NCBI RefSeq assembly: GCF_024868665.1
Contig: NC_079913.1
Span: forward strand, 15,155,333-15,219,332
Direction: 5' to 3'
Source of the DNA: Triplophysa rosa
Taxonomy: Eukaryota; Chordata; Actinopteri; Cypriniformes; Nemacheilidae
Length of the DNA: 64,000 nucleotides
Part shown: positions 47,463-60,548 of the stretch, piece after piece
Layout: each line of letters begins with the position of its first letter
How positions within the stretch are numbered: position 1 is the stretch's first letter
Made by a program: the position numbers and the translations under genes
Notes under the pieces: generated by a model
The model's database searches: none
The model's input: the letters and a program-made list of their open reading frames with translations, nothing else
What the model was told of the DNA's origin: nothing

Positions 47463-48187
47463 AATTCAATTCAATTCAATTTTATTTATATAGCGCTTTT
47501 CACAATGTGCATTGTTCCAAAGCAGCTTTACAGGAGCAAATAAGAAAAACACAGAAAGGTAAAACACAGCACAGTGCATGGTGTTTATAGACCAAGCAAG
47601 ATCATTATAATAAATAATATCTAATAAATAAATGAATAAATAAATAAATAAATGCAGTCTCCCGGTGAGCAAGCCAACACTGCACTGCTCTGCTGTGGCG
47701 AGGAACCCAAACTCCAATGCTGAATAATGGAGAAAAAAAAACCTCGGGAGAAACCAGGCTCAGCCGGGAGGGCCAGATCTCCTCTGACGTGTCATGCTGC
47801 ACTCAGTGACCCCGACCAAAGCCACCGAGCAACGTCCACGAAGAACAGGGAGAGCCCACGAGCCGCGACCCAGGAAGCCCCACCCGCCGAAACCGTGCAG
47901 GTCCAACCCGGTCCCATTCCGGGATCAACAACAGACAACAGAGGAACAACCAGGGAAAAGTAGTAATGGCATAATTAACTTTATTCCTCTGTTGTCCGAC
48001 ATCGACCACAAAACAAGACCATGGAATCGTGTCTTGCACCCTTGCCAACTAGAGAGTTGGATAATGGAATGACAGCCAATGCTGAAAACGTGATGCCCTC
48101 TCATGTTCCATTGTCTGGAAATTCAGTGTCTTCTGAGGCTGGTCCAAGAGACAACGTCAAAGATGTGAGCCAGGTTGGCTAAAGGAC
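47463..48187 (-). mobile_element. L2-type LINE 3' end (right arm)
   Basis: Inverse partner of 45,405-46,161, starting with the complement of the ATTGA tail. It differs from its partner at many sites, including ones with T, unlike the outer arms. Confidence 0.75.
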
Positions 48188-48424
48188 TATGTTATTAGTC
48201 ACAGAAATTGACAAGACTTTTGCACACACATCATTACTTGATGAAAGTTAAGTGCTGAGATTGTTTAGTTGTTGGTTCATTGCTTTAATACTCTTCTGCA
48301 TTCAATTAATGTTTGCTTAGTGTAATTCATTTATGTGTGACATTGTTGAGCATGGCAGATTTGCTGTTTTCTGTTTCATGTTACTTATGTGGTTAAGGAG
48401 CATCATTTAAGTAAAAGGGGAATA

Positions 48425-48606
48425 TGTGGTGTTGTCATTGGTGCACCCTAGGTGGCACTCCTCTATTTGAGTTGTGGATGGAGAGAAGAAGAAGTAAAGA
48501 GTACGGAGCATCTGCCTGCATGCTAAGCTGACTGTTAAATTTGTTAATAAAAGTTACTGAAAGGAATCCACGGTCTCCAGCTTCTTGTCTGCAATAAGAC
48601 ATAACA
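48425..48606 (+). mobile_element. 3' LTR fragment (right arm) with polypurine tract
   Basis: TGTGG...ATAACA, 182 bp. It is preceded at 48,411-48,422 by GTAAAAGGGGAA, a polypurine tract of the kind that primes plus-strand synthesis next to a 3' LTR. AATAAA lies at 48,545-48,550. The internal coding part of the element is missing. Confidence 0.5.
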
Positions 48607-50517
48607 GTGACCACCACCCAAATGTGTGACAGGTAATCTGTTTGTGTGGGACAATGTCGGACACCACTGAAAGGTAGCATAAAACTGTGATATAATAATG
48701 GAATAAAAACATTTTTATATATTATTTTCTACCTTTTAGCACGTAAAAATAATTTGTTATTCAGTCCATTCCAGCTACAACATAATTGAGGCATAGATAA
48801 AATGTTATATAACAAACGAATTATAATGGACGATTTCAAGGTTAATTTAAGGCTAACCTCTCCTTAAATTCTGAGCACAGATCAGCCGCGGAGTTATCAT
48901 GTACCACACAGTGTATGATGTTTTAGTGACTTTTTATCCGGTAAGTTGACATGGGAGGATCACCACCCGATCTACTGACAGACATCGCAGTCTCTTGATG
49001 ACTGTAATCACTGCCCATCTTCTCATACATTGGATAAAAGTCATGCTTGAAAAAATAGTCGCGGTTGTATGAGCTCATTGGACACTGGTTTGCACCAGGT
49101 TGCTACTTTTGACACAGCGCTGTTAAATAGTTAAATAAACAATGGCACAAGCAAGCGTTTCGTGTAAAAGAACGTGTTTCTTAATGTGACAACTATCATT
49201 AAAAACCAACAGACTGATGAAAATGTGGGATATTTTCTCAATATGCGGGACAAGGGGTGAAAATGCTTTACGGTACCTTTTAAGAAAATTCTAATTTGCA
49301 TTGCCATAACAAAAATACTTTATAAACACAGATTTTAAACCAACAAATGTACTTTTAACACACACTGGCAAACAAACGTATATGTGAAAGTCAAGGGTCA
49401 AGAGCTCAACTCAAGGAAACACTGATCACCATGATGGTGACTTTTCTTAGCTAGGAAATTTAAATTGGACCAAGTGTTACCAGTGTGCAACGTTAGACCA
49501 ACGTTGGAGATTGACGTCAGCCTGACGTTGGGTGTTGACGTCTACCAGATTTTCATTTCCAACCAAAATGCAACGTGTATCCAACGTCGTATCACGTAAG
49601 TGTCCAACATCAATCTGACGTCATATTGACGTCCGGTGCCAGCTGGGTAATTTCACTGTATTCAGCTGTAGTTTTTAGATTAAGTTAGCCTGTATGCCTA
49701 TGATATTGCATTTACCTCAGTGTTACTCAAATCTGGCTCGCGAGATACACTTTTCTGCCGAATTCAGACCCGAAATAAAAAACACCTGAACATACTTAAT
49801 TAAGGTCTTCAATGCGGCGCTGTGCGCAGATCGATCAGCATATGTCAGTAAAATACAGCGAGAGCGACTGTAAACATACAGACCAATCTGCACTTGAACG
49901 TCTTAACGCTGTTCTTAACACAATGAATCTGCGCAGCACTGAATTAAGCCCTTGGTTATGCGTGTTCAGGTGTGTATTATTAGAGTCAGGCCTAAACTTG
50001 GTTTAGATCTGAGTAAGGCTGTGTTAGCTAAACTTTAGCTAAACTAAAGCTAAACTTTAGCTAACTTAAATGGTAGCACATGAGTTACTAGCAAGACAAA
50101 TTACTCATATTTTGCTTTTATCTTTTGTATAATTTGCTGTAAATTCGAGGCACTGGTAGTGTGGGAATATTTTTCAGATTTAAATATCAATATAATCAAT
50201 AAGTGTTTTCTTTCATTTGTTTCATTGGGCTGTGTGGTTTTGTCGTGTGCTTTCTGTTTCGCTCGGTGGGGGGTTGCTGTGGCAGGCAGGGAGAACAGAG
50301 AAAGTTGGGGGTTGGAGTCATAAATTATCTAGATAAATACACACACAAAAAGAGTTATAAAGAAAAGAAATAATATGAATCAATCCACTGCATATGTTTT
50401 AAGTATAATCATGAGTTGTGATGTGTTTTAATGAATCATAGGATTAAGAAACAACGCTATATAATTAAAAACATTAGATGATTGAGTGTTTTCTTTTTAT
50501 TAAAAGAATGTTAAGAA

Positions 50518-50924
50518 TGTTGGTACGTTGTCCGGCCACAATAAACTGTTTCGAGGAGACCGCTCCCCAAAAGAAACGGTCCTGGAGAACATTCCTAAGG
50601 ACTGGCGACTGACCACAGGATATACGTTTTGAAATGTTATTTTACAGGAACTAAGAAAAAGGACTTCACGGTGATTGGTGGAAAGGGAGCAGCACTCCTT
50701 AAAAGGCAGAGGAGGAGTCAGAAGATACGAGCGACGTCACATACTTAATAAATATGGATGTTTTTGAATAATTTGGGTTGTTGGCTTTTTGGAGAGAGTG
50801 GTGATTTACTGGCAACCCAAAGCTTTGTTACCTTTTTACATCTGATAATAAAACTTCTGCTTAATTTTGGAGAAACGTCTCTTGCAAATTTTTGAACATG
50901 CAGGACTGCCTTTAAAGTCCAACA
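50518..50924 (+). mobile_element. Candidate solo LTR (right-arm mirror)
   Basis: Inverse copy of 42,644-43,050. In this orientation the order is TGTTGG, body, polyadenylation signal, CCAACA. Confidence 0.35.
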
Positions 50925-51032
50925 GTAGTTTCATATTTTTCATCATCACTCACCGCACACTAAGACAAAAACGCCATTCTCTGCCTATGCTGTGCCTGGC
51001 TGTCTGTGATCTGCTTCACCATACACACTGAC

Positions 51033-52321
51033 CAGTGTTGCCAAGTCCGCTTATCATAAGCGACTTTGGGCTTGTTTTTCTGTAAAGTCGCTTACAAATA
51101 TTGGTAGTCGCGGGTCGCGTTTTTTTGGGGGGGCTTGTTGCTTAAGTGTAGTTGCTTATTTGGGCTTGTTCCCAACTCCATAAGTTGTCAAGCAGATATT
51201 TTCTAACTTTGATATGTTATAAACGTAGGAGTTTGTCTTGCCTGTTCCCTCTGTCCCTCCCCTTTCCCCATACACACAGGAGACAGCAGAGTTTTTTACC
51301 ACCCACACCCTGCTTCTAATTGGCTCTGATCCAGTTGGCAACGAGTACTAGCCAATCAGAGGCAGAGCAGGGCAATCTGTTTTTTTTCTGGTAACCGGCA
51401 GAAACCAGAAATGAAATGCGCGATTTACGGTGGACTGTGGGAGAGTCTTTGAAGAACAAATGCCCGGGACAAGTTACATGGATAGTTGCATTCTCATTTC
51501 ACACAAGTTTATTTAATGTTTGTTTTTATTATTTATATGGTTTTGTTATGTTCTTGTTTGAATGTGGGCCATCAAGAACGTCTGGATGTAGAACTAAAAC
51601 ATGTTGAATGTTTCAGGATATTTAAGATATTTTCAGATATTTCATAGGTTCAGTTCAGAGAAATTGTTATGTTGTTAAATATGTTTAATTTGCACCTTGG
51701 TACCTGAAGCAACTTGAAAGATAATGGTGGTGTTATTCTTTGTATATGAGGCCAAAGGGTTATGAGCAGTGTTGCCAGATCTCGCGAAACAAATAAGCTT
51801 ATGAGTCTTAAGAAAAATGTTTTCGACCAAGCGTCATCCTCACGTGTTCAAATGGTTTTGACTGGAAAGGTTTTTGAACCAGTTTAGTTTATTATTATGT
51901 ATTATTAAGTCTTTTCTAACTCACTCATTTGTTTATCAGAGCAGGAGCCACTTTATTGCTGCACACTAAGATTGTCAATAATTGATCCTGTTTCTGGGTT
52001 ATAGTTATTTAAAAATGGGATATTCTGCAGTCCCTGCAATAATAAATAAAGAATTTATGAATTCAGGATGATATTTATTTGTGTGTGCAAATTTTAATAA
52101 TCAGAGGTTTACTGTGTAGCCTATATAATGCACTTGGTATATGAGTAGGGTATTTGACATCCCATCAGTTTTCTAATGTTAAATAATGTTAAAAGGTGGT
52201 TTAACTCCCTCTTGTGGTCATTGTCCGGAACTTAGGGGGGTTCCGTAGAAAAAGTCGCTTGTTTTGGGCTTGTTTTCACAGGCTTGGTTGCTTATTTGCC
52301 TCGCGAGATCTGGCAACACTG
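51033..52321. mobile_element. hAT-type element (right-arm mirror)
   Basis: Inverse copy of 41,247-42,535, with the same 8-bp duplication on both sides, so it was present before the arm duplication. Confidence 0.8.
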
Positions 52322-54239
52322 ACACTGACTGACTGCTGTGCACCGTGCGCAGAGACGTGAGGGGAGAAAGGCATCAGAACTTGACAGTCTTTTAACATTT
52401 CCCGACGCGATATTCAGATTTTTTTTAAAGCTGTGCGCAAACAGAAACACGCACACACATATATACGTATGGTATATTCATTTAAAAAAAAAAAAAAACA
52501 GAAAAAAGGGCACATTTTCTCAAGGAAGACAAGGGCAAAGGCTCAAGCCCCCTTTGATGTCTATGTGTGCACGTACCTGGTTACTTGCTATCAGGGTTCT
52601 TTCATCCCTTGACCTCAAGACAGCATTGGATTTCGAGTCCAACATTCTTCTGCCAATAAACTGACAAACTATGCCTGCCGGGTTGTGCAGGTGTTGACAG
52701 ATTTTTTTGAATGGCAAATGACATCGAGTTACAGAGAAAAATATTTTCAGAGTCTCTGAAAAAAACAGACCGAAACTCAAGTTGCGAAGGAGGTGGCAAA
52801 TATTTCACAGTTAAAAGGAACTTACCCAAGAGCACAGATGTCAAAAACTGGATCTGGTGTGTTTGATGTAATCTCTGCACGACTGTAGCCTCCAGGAGTT
52901 TAACTCCTCTGCCCTAAGAGATTTTACACTACAGAATTCTTACTAAGTGTCTTTGTCTGGCTTTCTAGTACAAATATCTAAACATTCTTAAATCAAAATA
53001 CAATTACTTGACAAGAAAAGTGACCTAAGATATGTGATCAGCTCTGATCTCTCTGCTTTACAACAGCACACACATTGATACAGAGAGAAATCTAACACAG
53101 GAGTCAAGGGTCAAGAGCCCAACTAAAGCAAACACTGATCTCCATGATGGTGACGTCATTTGACCCAATAAAACATCAACATCTGATCCTCTGTGATTCT
53201 CAATAACAGCAGGTGTTCATCACTAATGCTCAATCATCATCAGAGGTGGGTAGTAACGCGCTACATTTACTTCGTTACATTTACTTGAGTAACATTTTGG
53301 AAAATATGTACTTTTTAAGTAAAATGTAAATGATAATTTCATTGAAAGGTGTTGGTTATTAAAATATCCATCATCCTGTAGTTTGATTCACTGATCTCAT
53401 CTAGATTGCATGCTGTGCTGCTGAAAGAACATTGTAGTGGAAGGGAATTTGCTTGCATTTTGACCAAAATGATTTGTGAAAACTGGACGCAAATAAAATC
53501 TTAAACTCCAGAAGAGGTTAGATGCACACAGACATCAGGAATCAGTGTATGAATCTCAACAATCAGGAGGCTTTTGACGACGAAGCTGCCCTGCCGTCGA
53601 AGGAATCCTGCGACACCTGTCCTCGCTCCGACTCTGAGCTCGTCAGAATCCTTACCAGAGCAGTTGCCTCAATTGGTCCTCTCCGGTCGAGCCGCAACAA
53701 AGCCGTCTGCTGTGGATGTGTGTTTTTCATCTCTAAGGAACATTCTAAGGAACGTTCTTATAACAAACTTTTGTTAGCTGGGTTGTGTTTCAGGTTGTAG
53801 TTGTTGTGTTTCTCTGAGTAAATTATTATTTTGTAGTTTTTGTTGATCTTTTCTGCAGTGAATCTGTTTGTTAACAGCAGATGTTCATCACTAATGACTC
53901 AATCATCACTTTAATAATAATGAAACTCAATACAAATTCTGTCAAACAGGAGCACAAAAAGGTGTTGGTTTTAGAATAAATCTGGGCCAGAATTGAAATG
54001 AACTGTTGTTTAAATTTGGGTCAGTTCTGCTTTATTTGTTTTGTTTTTGGCTGACATGCGGCATTGCTTTGGCTTGCTTGTGGCCCAAACCTGGCAAACA
54101 GGAGCAGTCCACCCAAGTGCCATCATTCCATGCGGTATGTGGGCCAGATGAGGTGGTATGGAGAGTAAGGTGTGGGCCGGATTTGGGCCGCAACTATTTG
54201 CTGGTTTGGTTGCTATCTGGGTATTAGAAGCTTACTTAC

Positions 54240-54338
54240 CTGGTAAGCGTTCAGTACAGCACTGGATCTGATGATGGGCAGCTCTTCAGTCTAAGAGAGA
54301 GAGAGAGATACAGTCATCTGCCAGACCAGCTTTAAATA
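54240..54338 (-). promoter_or_regulatory. Candidate orphan promoter and first exon (right-arm mirror)
   Basis: Inverse copy of 39,230-39,328, with the TATTTAAA at 54,331-54,338 and the GTAAGT donor next to 54,240. Confidence 0.3.
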
Positions 54339-54822
54339 GAACTCAAAGAGGGCTGGGTGAAAAAACGTCACAACACCCGCACACAACAAAATCCCAGATG
54401 TTCAGTGTGTGTTGCTAGATGTATATATGAATTTCATACACTTAAACTTGACACTGAATCAGGGTTGAATCTACAGTTTGATGTGATAAATGGTGAATTG
54501 TTCTTTGTGTTAATAAATCAATAAAAATCATTTTTGCAGATACAATGGCCAAGAATGAAAAAGATCATAAAAACCTCATCCTGTCTATCACACATCCAAC
54601 ACTTGTTCTACAAAGCTCAACAATGGTGGTACTTCTGCTGTCTTTATGGGCGCTCGGATATTCGATAATTCCCACTTCATCCCGGAAATAATGTCTGGAT
54701 ATAGTAACATTCAATCATTTACTCAAGTATTTAACACCATTCCATAAATTATTTCCGTGGGAATTATCGTTTTTCCGAGTGCACGTGAAGTCAGCAAAAC
54801 TATATAAATATTTTCGCTGCCA

Positions 54823-54875
54823 TGCATGCTGGGTGTCATTGTTGAGATTGACACTATGCTGATACCCAGCATGCA
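54823..54875. repeat. Hairpin repeat, mirror of copy 3
   Basis: Inverse copy of 38,693-38,745, with identical stem and 31-nt loop. Confidence 0.75.
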
Positions 54876-55177
54876 CGATAATGTTTTGTTCATTGTCATC
54901 ATTGCTAAGATGTGATGTCTGTGTGACAGTTGACAAAGATCCATTGTTTTTAAAGACAACATCATTTTTTATTACTTCACAGATTTTTTGAGGAATCAGG
55001 TAACATCAGAAGAAGCATACTTTACTCTTTTGAACCATTGCACACAATGTGTCTGATAAAAGTCTTGCAGTGACTTCATGAAAAATGATAACTCTTAAAT
55101 TAAGTGAGTTCACCCAAAAATGATAACAGTCGCTGGTTTCCAATGTTCTTTCACAGTGAAAAACGTCTGCAGTTTTT

Positions 55178-55304
55178 AAAAAAAATAATGAAAAAAAAAA
55201 AAAGTAAACAAAATATTAAAATAAAATAAAAAAAAATAAGAAAAAATTAAAAAAATTTAAAGAAAAAAAAATAAAAGAAAAATATGTGAAATATGTGAAG
55301 TATA
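55178..55304. repeat. A-rich low-complexity tract (right arm)
   Basis: Partner of 38,264-38,390. Every non-A base in either tract faces its proper complement in the other. About 80 of 114 sites in the core show A in both. Confidence 0.9.
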
Positions 55305-56644
55305 TGTAGAAAGTATCTCTGACATGCTGTCAGATTGTAACGAGAATCATATTCATTCCTCCAATAGTTTGCATTTCTTCAACAAACTACAGCAACGTTA
55401 CTTAAACATGCATTTTCCTTACGTTTAAATCTTCATCATTCAATATTGTAATTATACCACTGACCGCAATAATGGTGGTTCGTTGAATTAAAAAAATCAG
55501 CATGCTAAACATTGACAAGTCAACAATTTTTAACATGAATTCAATGGTGTCATGTCTACCAGGGTACATTTGTATGGAATACATTCATATAATCACAGAT
55601 GCACGGCTGACCTTTCCTCTCCAAGGGATCCATCAGTGTTCTTGTCTAAACAATGAAATTCTTTATCAAATTTTACAACCTCTATAACATTTGTTGTGTA
55701 TTTTCCAAAACACATTTTTCAATTTAACATGTGTACCACTTCTAAAGCATGGGTCTTCAACCGGGGGTTCACGGTGGAACTGCAAGGGGTCCGCTAATTC
55801 ACTCACAGGCAACTTTTTGTTAAAGCTGTAAAGCGCTAATTTGACAGGCAAATGACACCACACCGCTTCTGCATTGTAAACTCTGACTAAACTATCGTAC
55901 GTGTTTAAAATCAATGAAACGCGCACCGTGTACTGATGGTCCACGTCAAACAAGTTGCCCAAAATAACACAGCATGTTGCTCTCCTTAGTCTGATATGAT
56001 GCTCTGCAGAAAAAACTTGTGAATGTTCCTGTGACAGCCACGACAATGCTGATCCACGGGAAAGACAATAACATGCATAATAGTGCTAATGTAATGTCTT
56101 AACATAATATTGCTGTGACGATAAGGGTTGTTTCTATTTAAATGGCTCTGTTTACACATTTAGTATAAGGGGGTCCCTGCTCCATGCATATCTCATCTAA
56201 GGGGTCCTTGCCCCGAAAAACGCAGAAGACCACTTGCTGCGTCACTTTCTCCCTCTTTCCAGAGCACTCGGGAGTTTGCGCTCAAGATTTGGGCACGCTT
56301 GACCGGCGTCAAGATTTAAATAACGAACCCGAGTAAACGACCGATTGTAATATTCACCAATGCAAAGGACAAAATGCTGATATCATATTGTTTACGTGGT
56401 TAATGTCAATGTGACGAGGCAAACACATTACCAGACCTTCACTAGTTCATGCTAAACCGCATGGCTTTATTGACTCAGGTGTGTTTACAGGTTGTGGTTA
56501 GTCTATTAAAACAACATTATTATTATTATATATTTCAAATGCATCACTTTTAAATAAATTCTCAATCTTAAATTCTGTTTTTACATTATTCTAATTTTAC
56601 ATATATATAATAAAATAGTGTCTGCATCTTTCACAATTGATGTA

Positions 56645-57330
56645 TATGTCTGGAGGGACAGTTCACCCAAATATTTTGTAGATTGTATTTCAACCTGGTA
56701 ATATTTGTAAAATAAACATGAAAAAAACAGACATGGTTTTAGCTTTTGTTATCTAATTTGCACCCCAAACGACCTGAAATGCACACGTGTGTCGATCAAG
56801 AAAGTCAACATTTTCTTTTTTTAATTATAAAACCGATCTCGGTATTTCAAAAATCCTGTTTATGGCCCTGCTTACGCAATGAAAGCAATTGCAGCAGCAA
56901 AAGAACAAAATTTACAAGAAAATTACAGAGAAAACTCATTTCAGAAACCCTGCAGGGCCTGTGAGCTTCAGTAGAAAACCACACTTACAAACATGAATTT
57001 CACCGACGCTTAGACCGTCAACAAACTGCATTGGATTGGACTTCATGTGCATTTCCATAAAAACAACACATCAAAACATACAACATATGTGTGTCAAGAG
57101 ACAAGAGCCCAACTCAAGGAAACACTGATCACCATGATGGTGACTTTTCTTAGCTGGGAACGTTCTTAAAACATAAAAATTGGACACTTTGTTTGCTGTT
57201 TCCAGTGTAGTTCACTTTTTGAGCCTACGCTGATTCTTCATGTCTAACTAGAGCTCGACTAAATCAAACACTGATCACAATAATCAACATTAATAACGAG
57301 TGCAAAAGTGTTCAACATTTCAACAAATCA
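56645..57330. repeat. Diverged extra copy of Tc1 flank, beginning at the empty target site
   Basis: Follows an unoccupied TA at 56,643-56,644 and matches 57,767-58,533 with substitutions and small indels, including loss of about 60 bp near its start and of 15 bp inside. It ends at CAACAAATCA and joins directly to the truncated Tc1 element. Confidence 0.85.
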
Positions 57331-57764
57331 TACCTCGGTTGTAACGAGTGGTTATTTCAGTCAAAGTTGCTCTTCTATCAGCTTGAATCAGTCGGCCCAT
57401 TCTCCTCTGACCTCTAGCATCAACAAGGCATTTTCGCCCACAGGACTGCCGCATACTGGATGTTTTTCCCTTTTCACACCATTCTTTGTAAACCCTAGAA
57501 ATGGTTGTGCGTGAAAATCCCAGTAACTGAGCAGATTGTGAAATACTCAGACCGGCCCGTCTGGCACCAACAACCATGCCACGCTCAAAATTGCTTAAAT
57601 CACCTTTCTTTCCCGTTCTGACATTCAGTTTGGAGTTCAGGAGATTGTCTTGACCAGGACCACACCCCTAAATGCATTGAAGCAACTGCCATGTGATTGG
57701 TTGATTAGATAATTGCATTAATGAGAAATTGAACAGGTGTTCCTAATAATCCTTTAGGTGAGTG
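57331..57764 (-). pseudogene. Truncated Tc1/mariner element, 5' part only
   Basis: 434 bp containing one terminal inverted repeat and the first ~88 codons of the transposase, cut at the sequence corresponding to 36,136. All three catalytic residues are missing, and the start codon is ACG (57,614-57,616). Confidence 0.9.
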
Positions 57765-57766
57765 TA

Positions 57767-60548
57767 TATGTCTGGAGGGAGTTCACCCAAAAATGGAAAC
57801 TTTGTTATCACTCGCTTACCTTTGTGTCATTCCAAACACAAATGACCTTTTATGAAGCATAGATTGTATTTCAACCTGGTAATATTTGTAAAATAAACAT
57901 GAAAAAAACAGACATGGTTTTAGCTTTTGTTATCTAATTTGCACCCCAAACGACCTGAAATGCACATGTGTGTCGATCAAGAAAGTCAACATTTTTTTTT
58001 TAAATTATAAAACCGATCTCGGTATGTCAAAAATCCTGTTTATGGCACTGCTTACGCAATGAAAGCAATTGCAACAGCAAAAGAACAAAATGTACAAGCA
58101 CATCACAACTGAGAAAATTACAGAGAAAACTCATTTCAGAAACCCTCCGGCGCCTGTGAGCTTCAGTAGAAAAAAGAAAACCACACTTAAAAATATGAAA
58201 TATCGCCAACGCTTCGACTGTCAACAAACTGCATTGGATTGGACTTCATGTGCATTTCCATAAAAACAACACATCAAAACATACAACATATGTGTGTCAA
58301 GAGACAAGAGCCCAACTCAAGGAAACACTGATCACCATGATGGTGACTTTTCTTAGCTGAGAACGTTCTTAAAACATAAAAATTGGACACTTTGTTTGCT
58401 GTTTCCAGTGTAGTTCACTTTTTGAGCCTACACTGATTCTTCATGTCTAACTAGAGCTCGACTAAATCAAACACTGATCAAAATAATCAACATTAATAAT
58501 GAGTGCAAAAGTGTTCAACATTTCAACAAATCAACAGTGGAGGCTAGGTGAGAGCTGCCCGTGCAGGGCCAGCACCTAGGGGCCAACGTTTGGCCAGTGA
58601 GCAAATTCTGCAAGGGGCACTTAGGCTAGCCCTAATTGGGCCCGTAAAGTGCCAGCGCAGGCTTGCTTGAGGGTTAAAATTGGGAAAACGATAAGGTTAC
58701 TCTCGTAAACCCGGTTCTCTGAGATCGCGAGAACAAGCATTGCATTGCAAACGCTGTGGGAAAACTTATGTTTTATCCGATACTGACGCCTATCGGTTTA
58801 AGTCTGCGAAAATCACAGACCAATGGCATTTGGGCCCGCTATTTTGGGTGGCGCCACTCGCCTATTTAAAGTAGTTCACCTTGAAAATGAAAATTCTGTC
58901 ATCATTTACTCACCCTCTTGTCATTTCAAACCTGTATGACTTTCTTTCTTCCGCAGAACACAAACGAAGATATGTTGAAGAATGTTGTTAACAGCCCCCT
59001 ATTCACTTGCATTGGTTACAATAGAAGTGAACGGGGTGCTGTGCCGTTCTGTTACCAACATTTTTCTAAATATCTTCTTTTGTGTTCTACAGAAAAAAAG
59101 AAAGTCATACAGGTTTAAAATGACAACTGGTGTGTAAATTATGACAGAAGTTTCATTTTCAAGGTGAACTACTCCTTTAAGACCGGGCCGAACCCCGTTC
59201 AGTCCCATATTCGATTACAGATAGCAACCAAACCAGCAAATCGTTGCGGCCCAAATCCGGCCTACACCTTACTCCCCATAACCCCTCATCTGGCCCACAT
59301 ACCGCATAGAATGATGGCACTTGGGTGGACCGCTCCTGTTTGCCAGGTTTGGGCCACAAGCAAGCCAAAGCAATGCCGCATGTCAGCCAAAAACAAAACA
59401 AATAAAGCAGAACTGACCCAAATATAAACAACAGTTCATTTCAATTCTGGCCCAGATTTATCCAAAAACCAACACCTTTCTGTGCTCCTGTTTGACAGAA
59501 TTTGTATTGAGTTTCATTATTATTATAGTGATGATTGAGTCATTAGTGATGAACATCTGCTGTTAACAAACACAATCACTGCAGAAAAGATCAACAAAAA
59601 CTACAAAAATTAAACTCTCTTCAGAAGAGTCTCGTGAAATCCATCAGCCACACCGTTACGTGCAACCATGCCTTTTAAAAGTGACTTACAGTAAAATCAC
59701 CCCTTTTACAGGCAAATGTGGTAAACTGGCTACAAATAGTGTTTTATGTGTGGGTTTTAAAACTTCTTACTCTGTTGCAAGGAAAACTTAAAATCCTACA
59801 AGCACACTCAAATCATTATTTCTGGCTACACCGCTGTTATAAACAAATTCTAATCATGTGTGACATACCTTTCTGTAAGAACAGGATTGACGTGTTTGAA
59901 GTGCCGGGTACCTGTCTGTAAAAAGGAGACAAGCCAGAACATACAGCACATTCAAACGTCACTGAAAGTAGAAGTGATTGATTGAATAACTTCACAAATA
60001 AACATGAACAAATACTCTACTTTGCAGCTGTGTTTGTGGTATTAAAACCAGGCACAAATAGGCTGTTTTGTGATTCTCCATAACAGCAGGTGTTCATCAC
60101 TAATGCTCAATCATCATTTCATTACTCACTTAATTATCTCATTCACTTTAACTCTTTGAGGACTTGGATTTGACTTGAGACTTGCTTGTGACTTGAAAGG
60201 AATGACTTGGTTCCTCCTCTGGTGAAATCAGCTCATGGGTTCATGGGTGAAACAAAAATATGGCAGGACTTTTACTCTTTGGCCCCTGGACTATACACCT
60301 CTGCATATTAGCAACATATCACAATCAAAAGTAATTTACATTAATTGTGATGAAATAACGATCATTTTCTGATCTCACTGGATCTTAGTTGTCTTTGCCC
60401 CAACATATGTGTTAAACAGTAAAGAAGACTTAGCATTAAACTCAAGAGTCAAGAGCCCAAGTAAAGCAAACACTGATCACAATAATGGTGATTTGTTGAA
60501 ATTTCAACATTTTTTCAACATTAATTGCAGGTGCAAAAGTGATATTGA
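57767..60548. repeat. Mosaic of modular repeats (right-arm mirror)
   Basis: Inverse copy of 32,919-35,700, including the GGGCC module at 59,217-59,457 and CACCAT cores. No gene seen. Confidence 0.6.
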
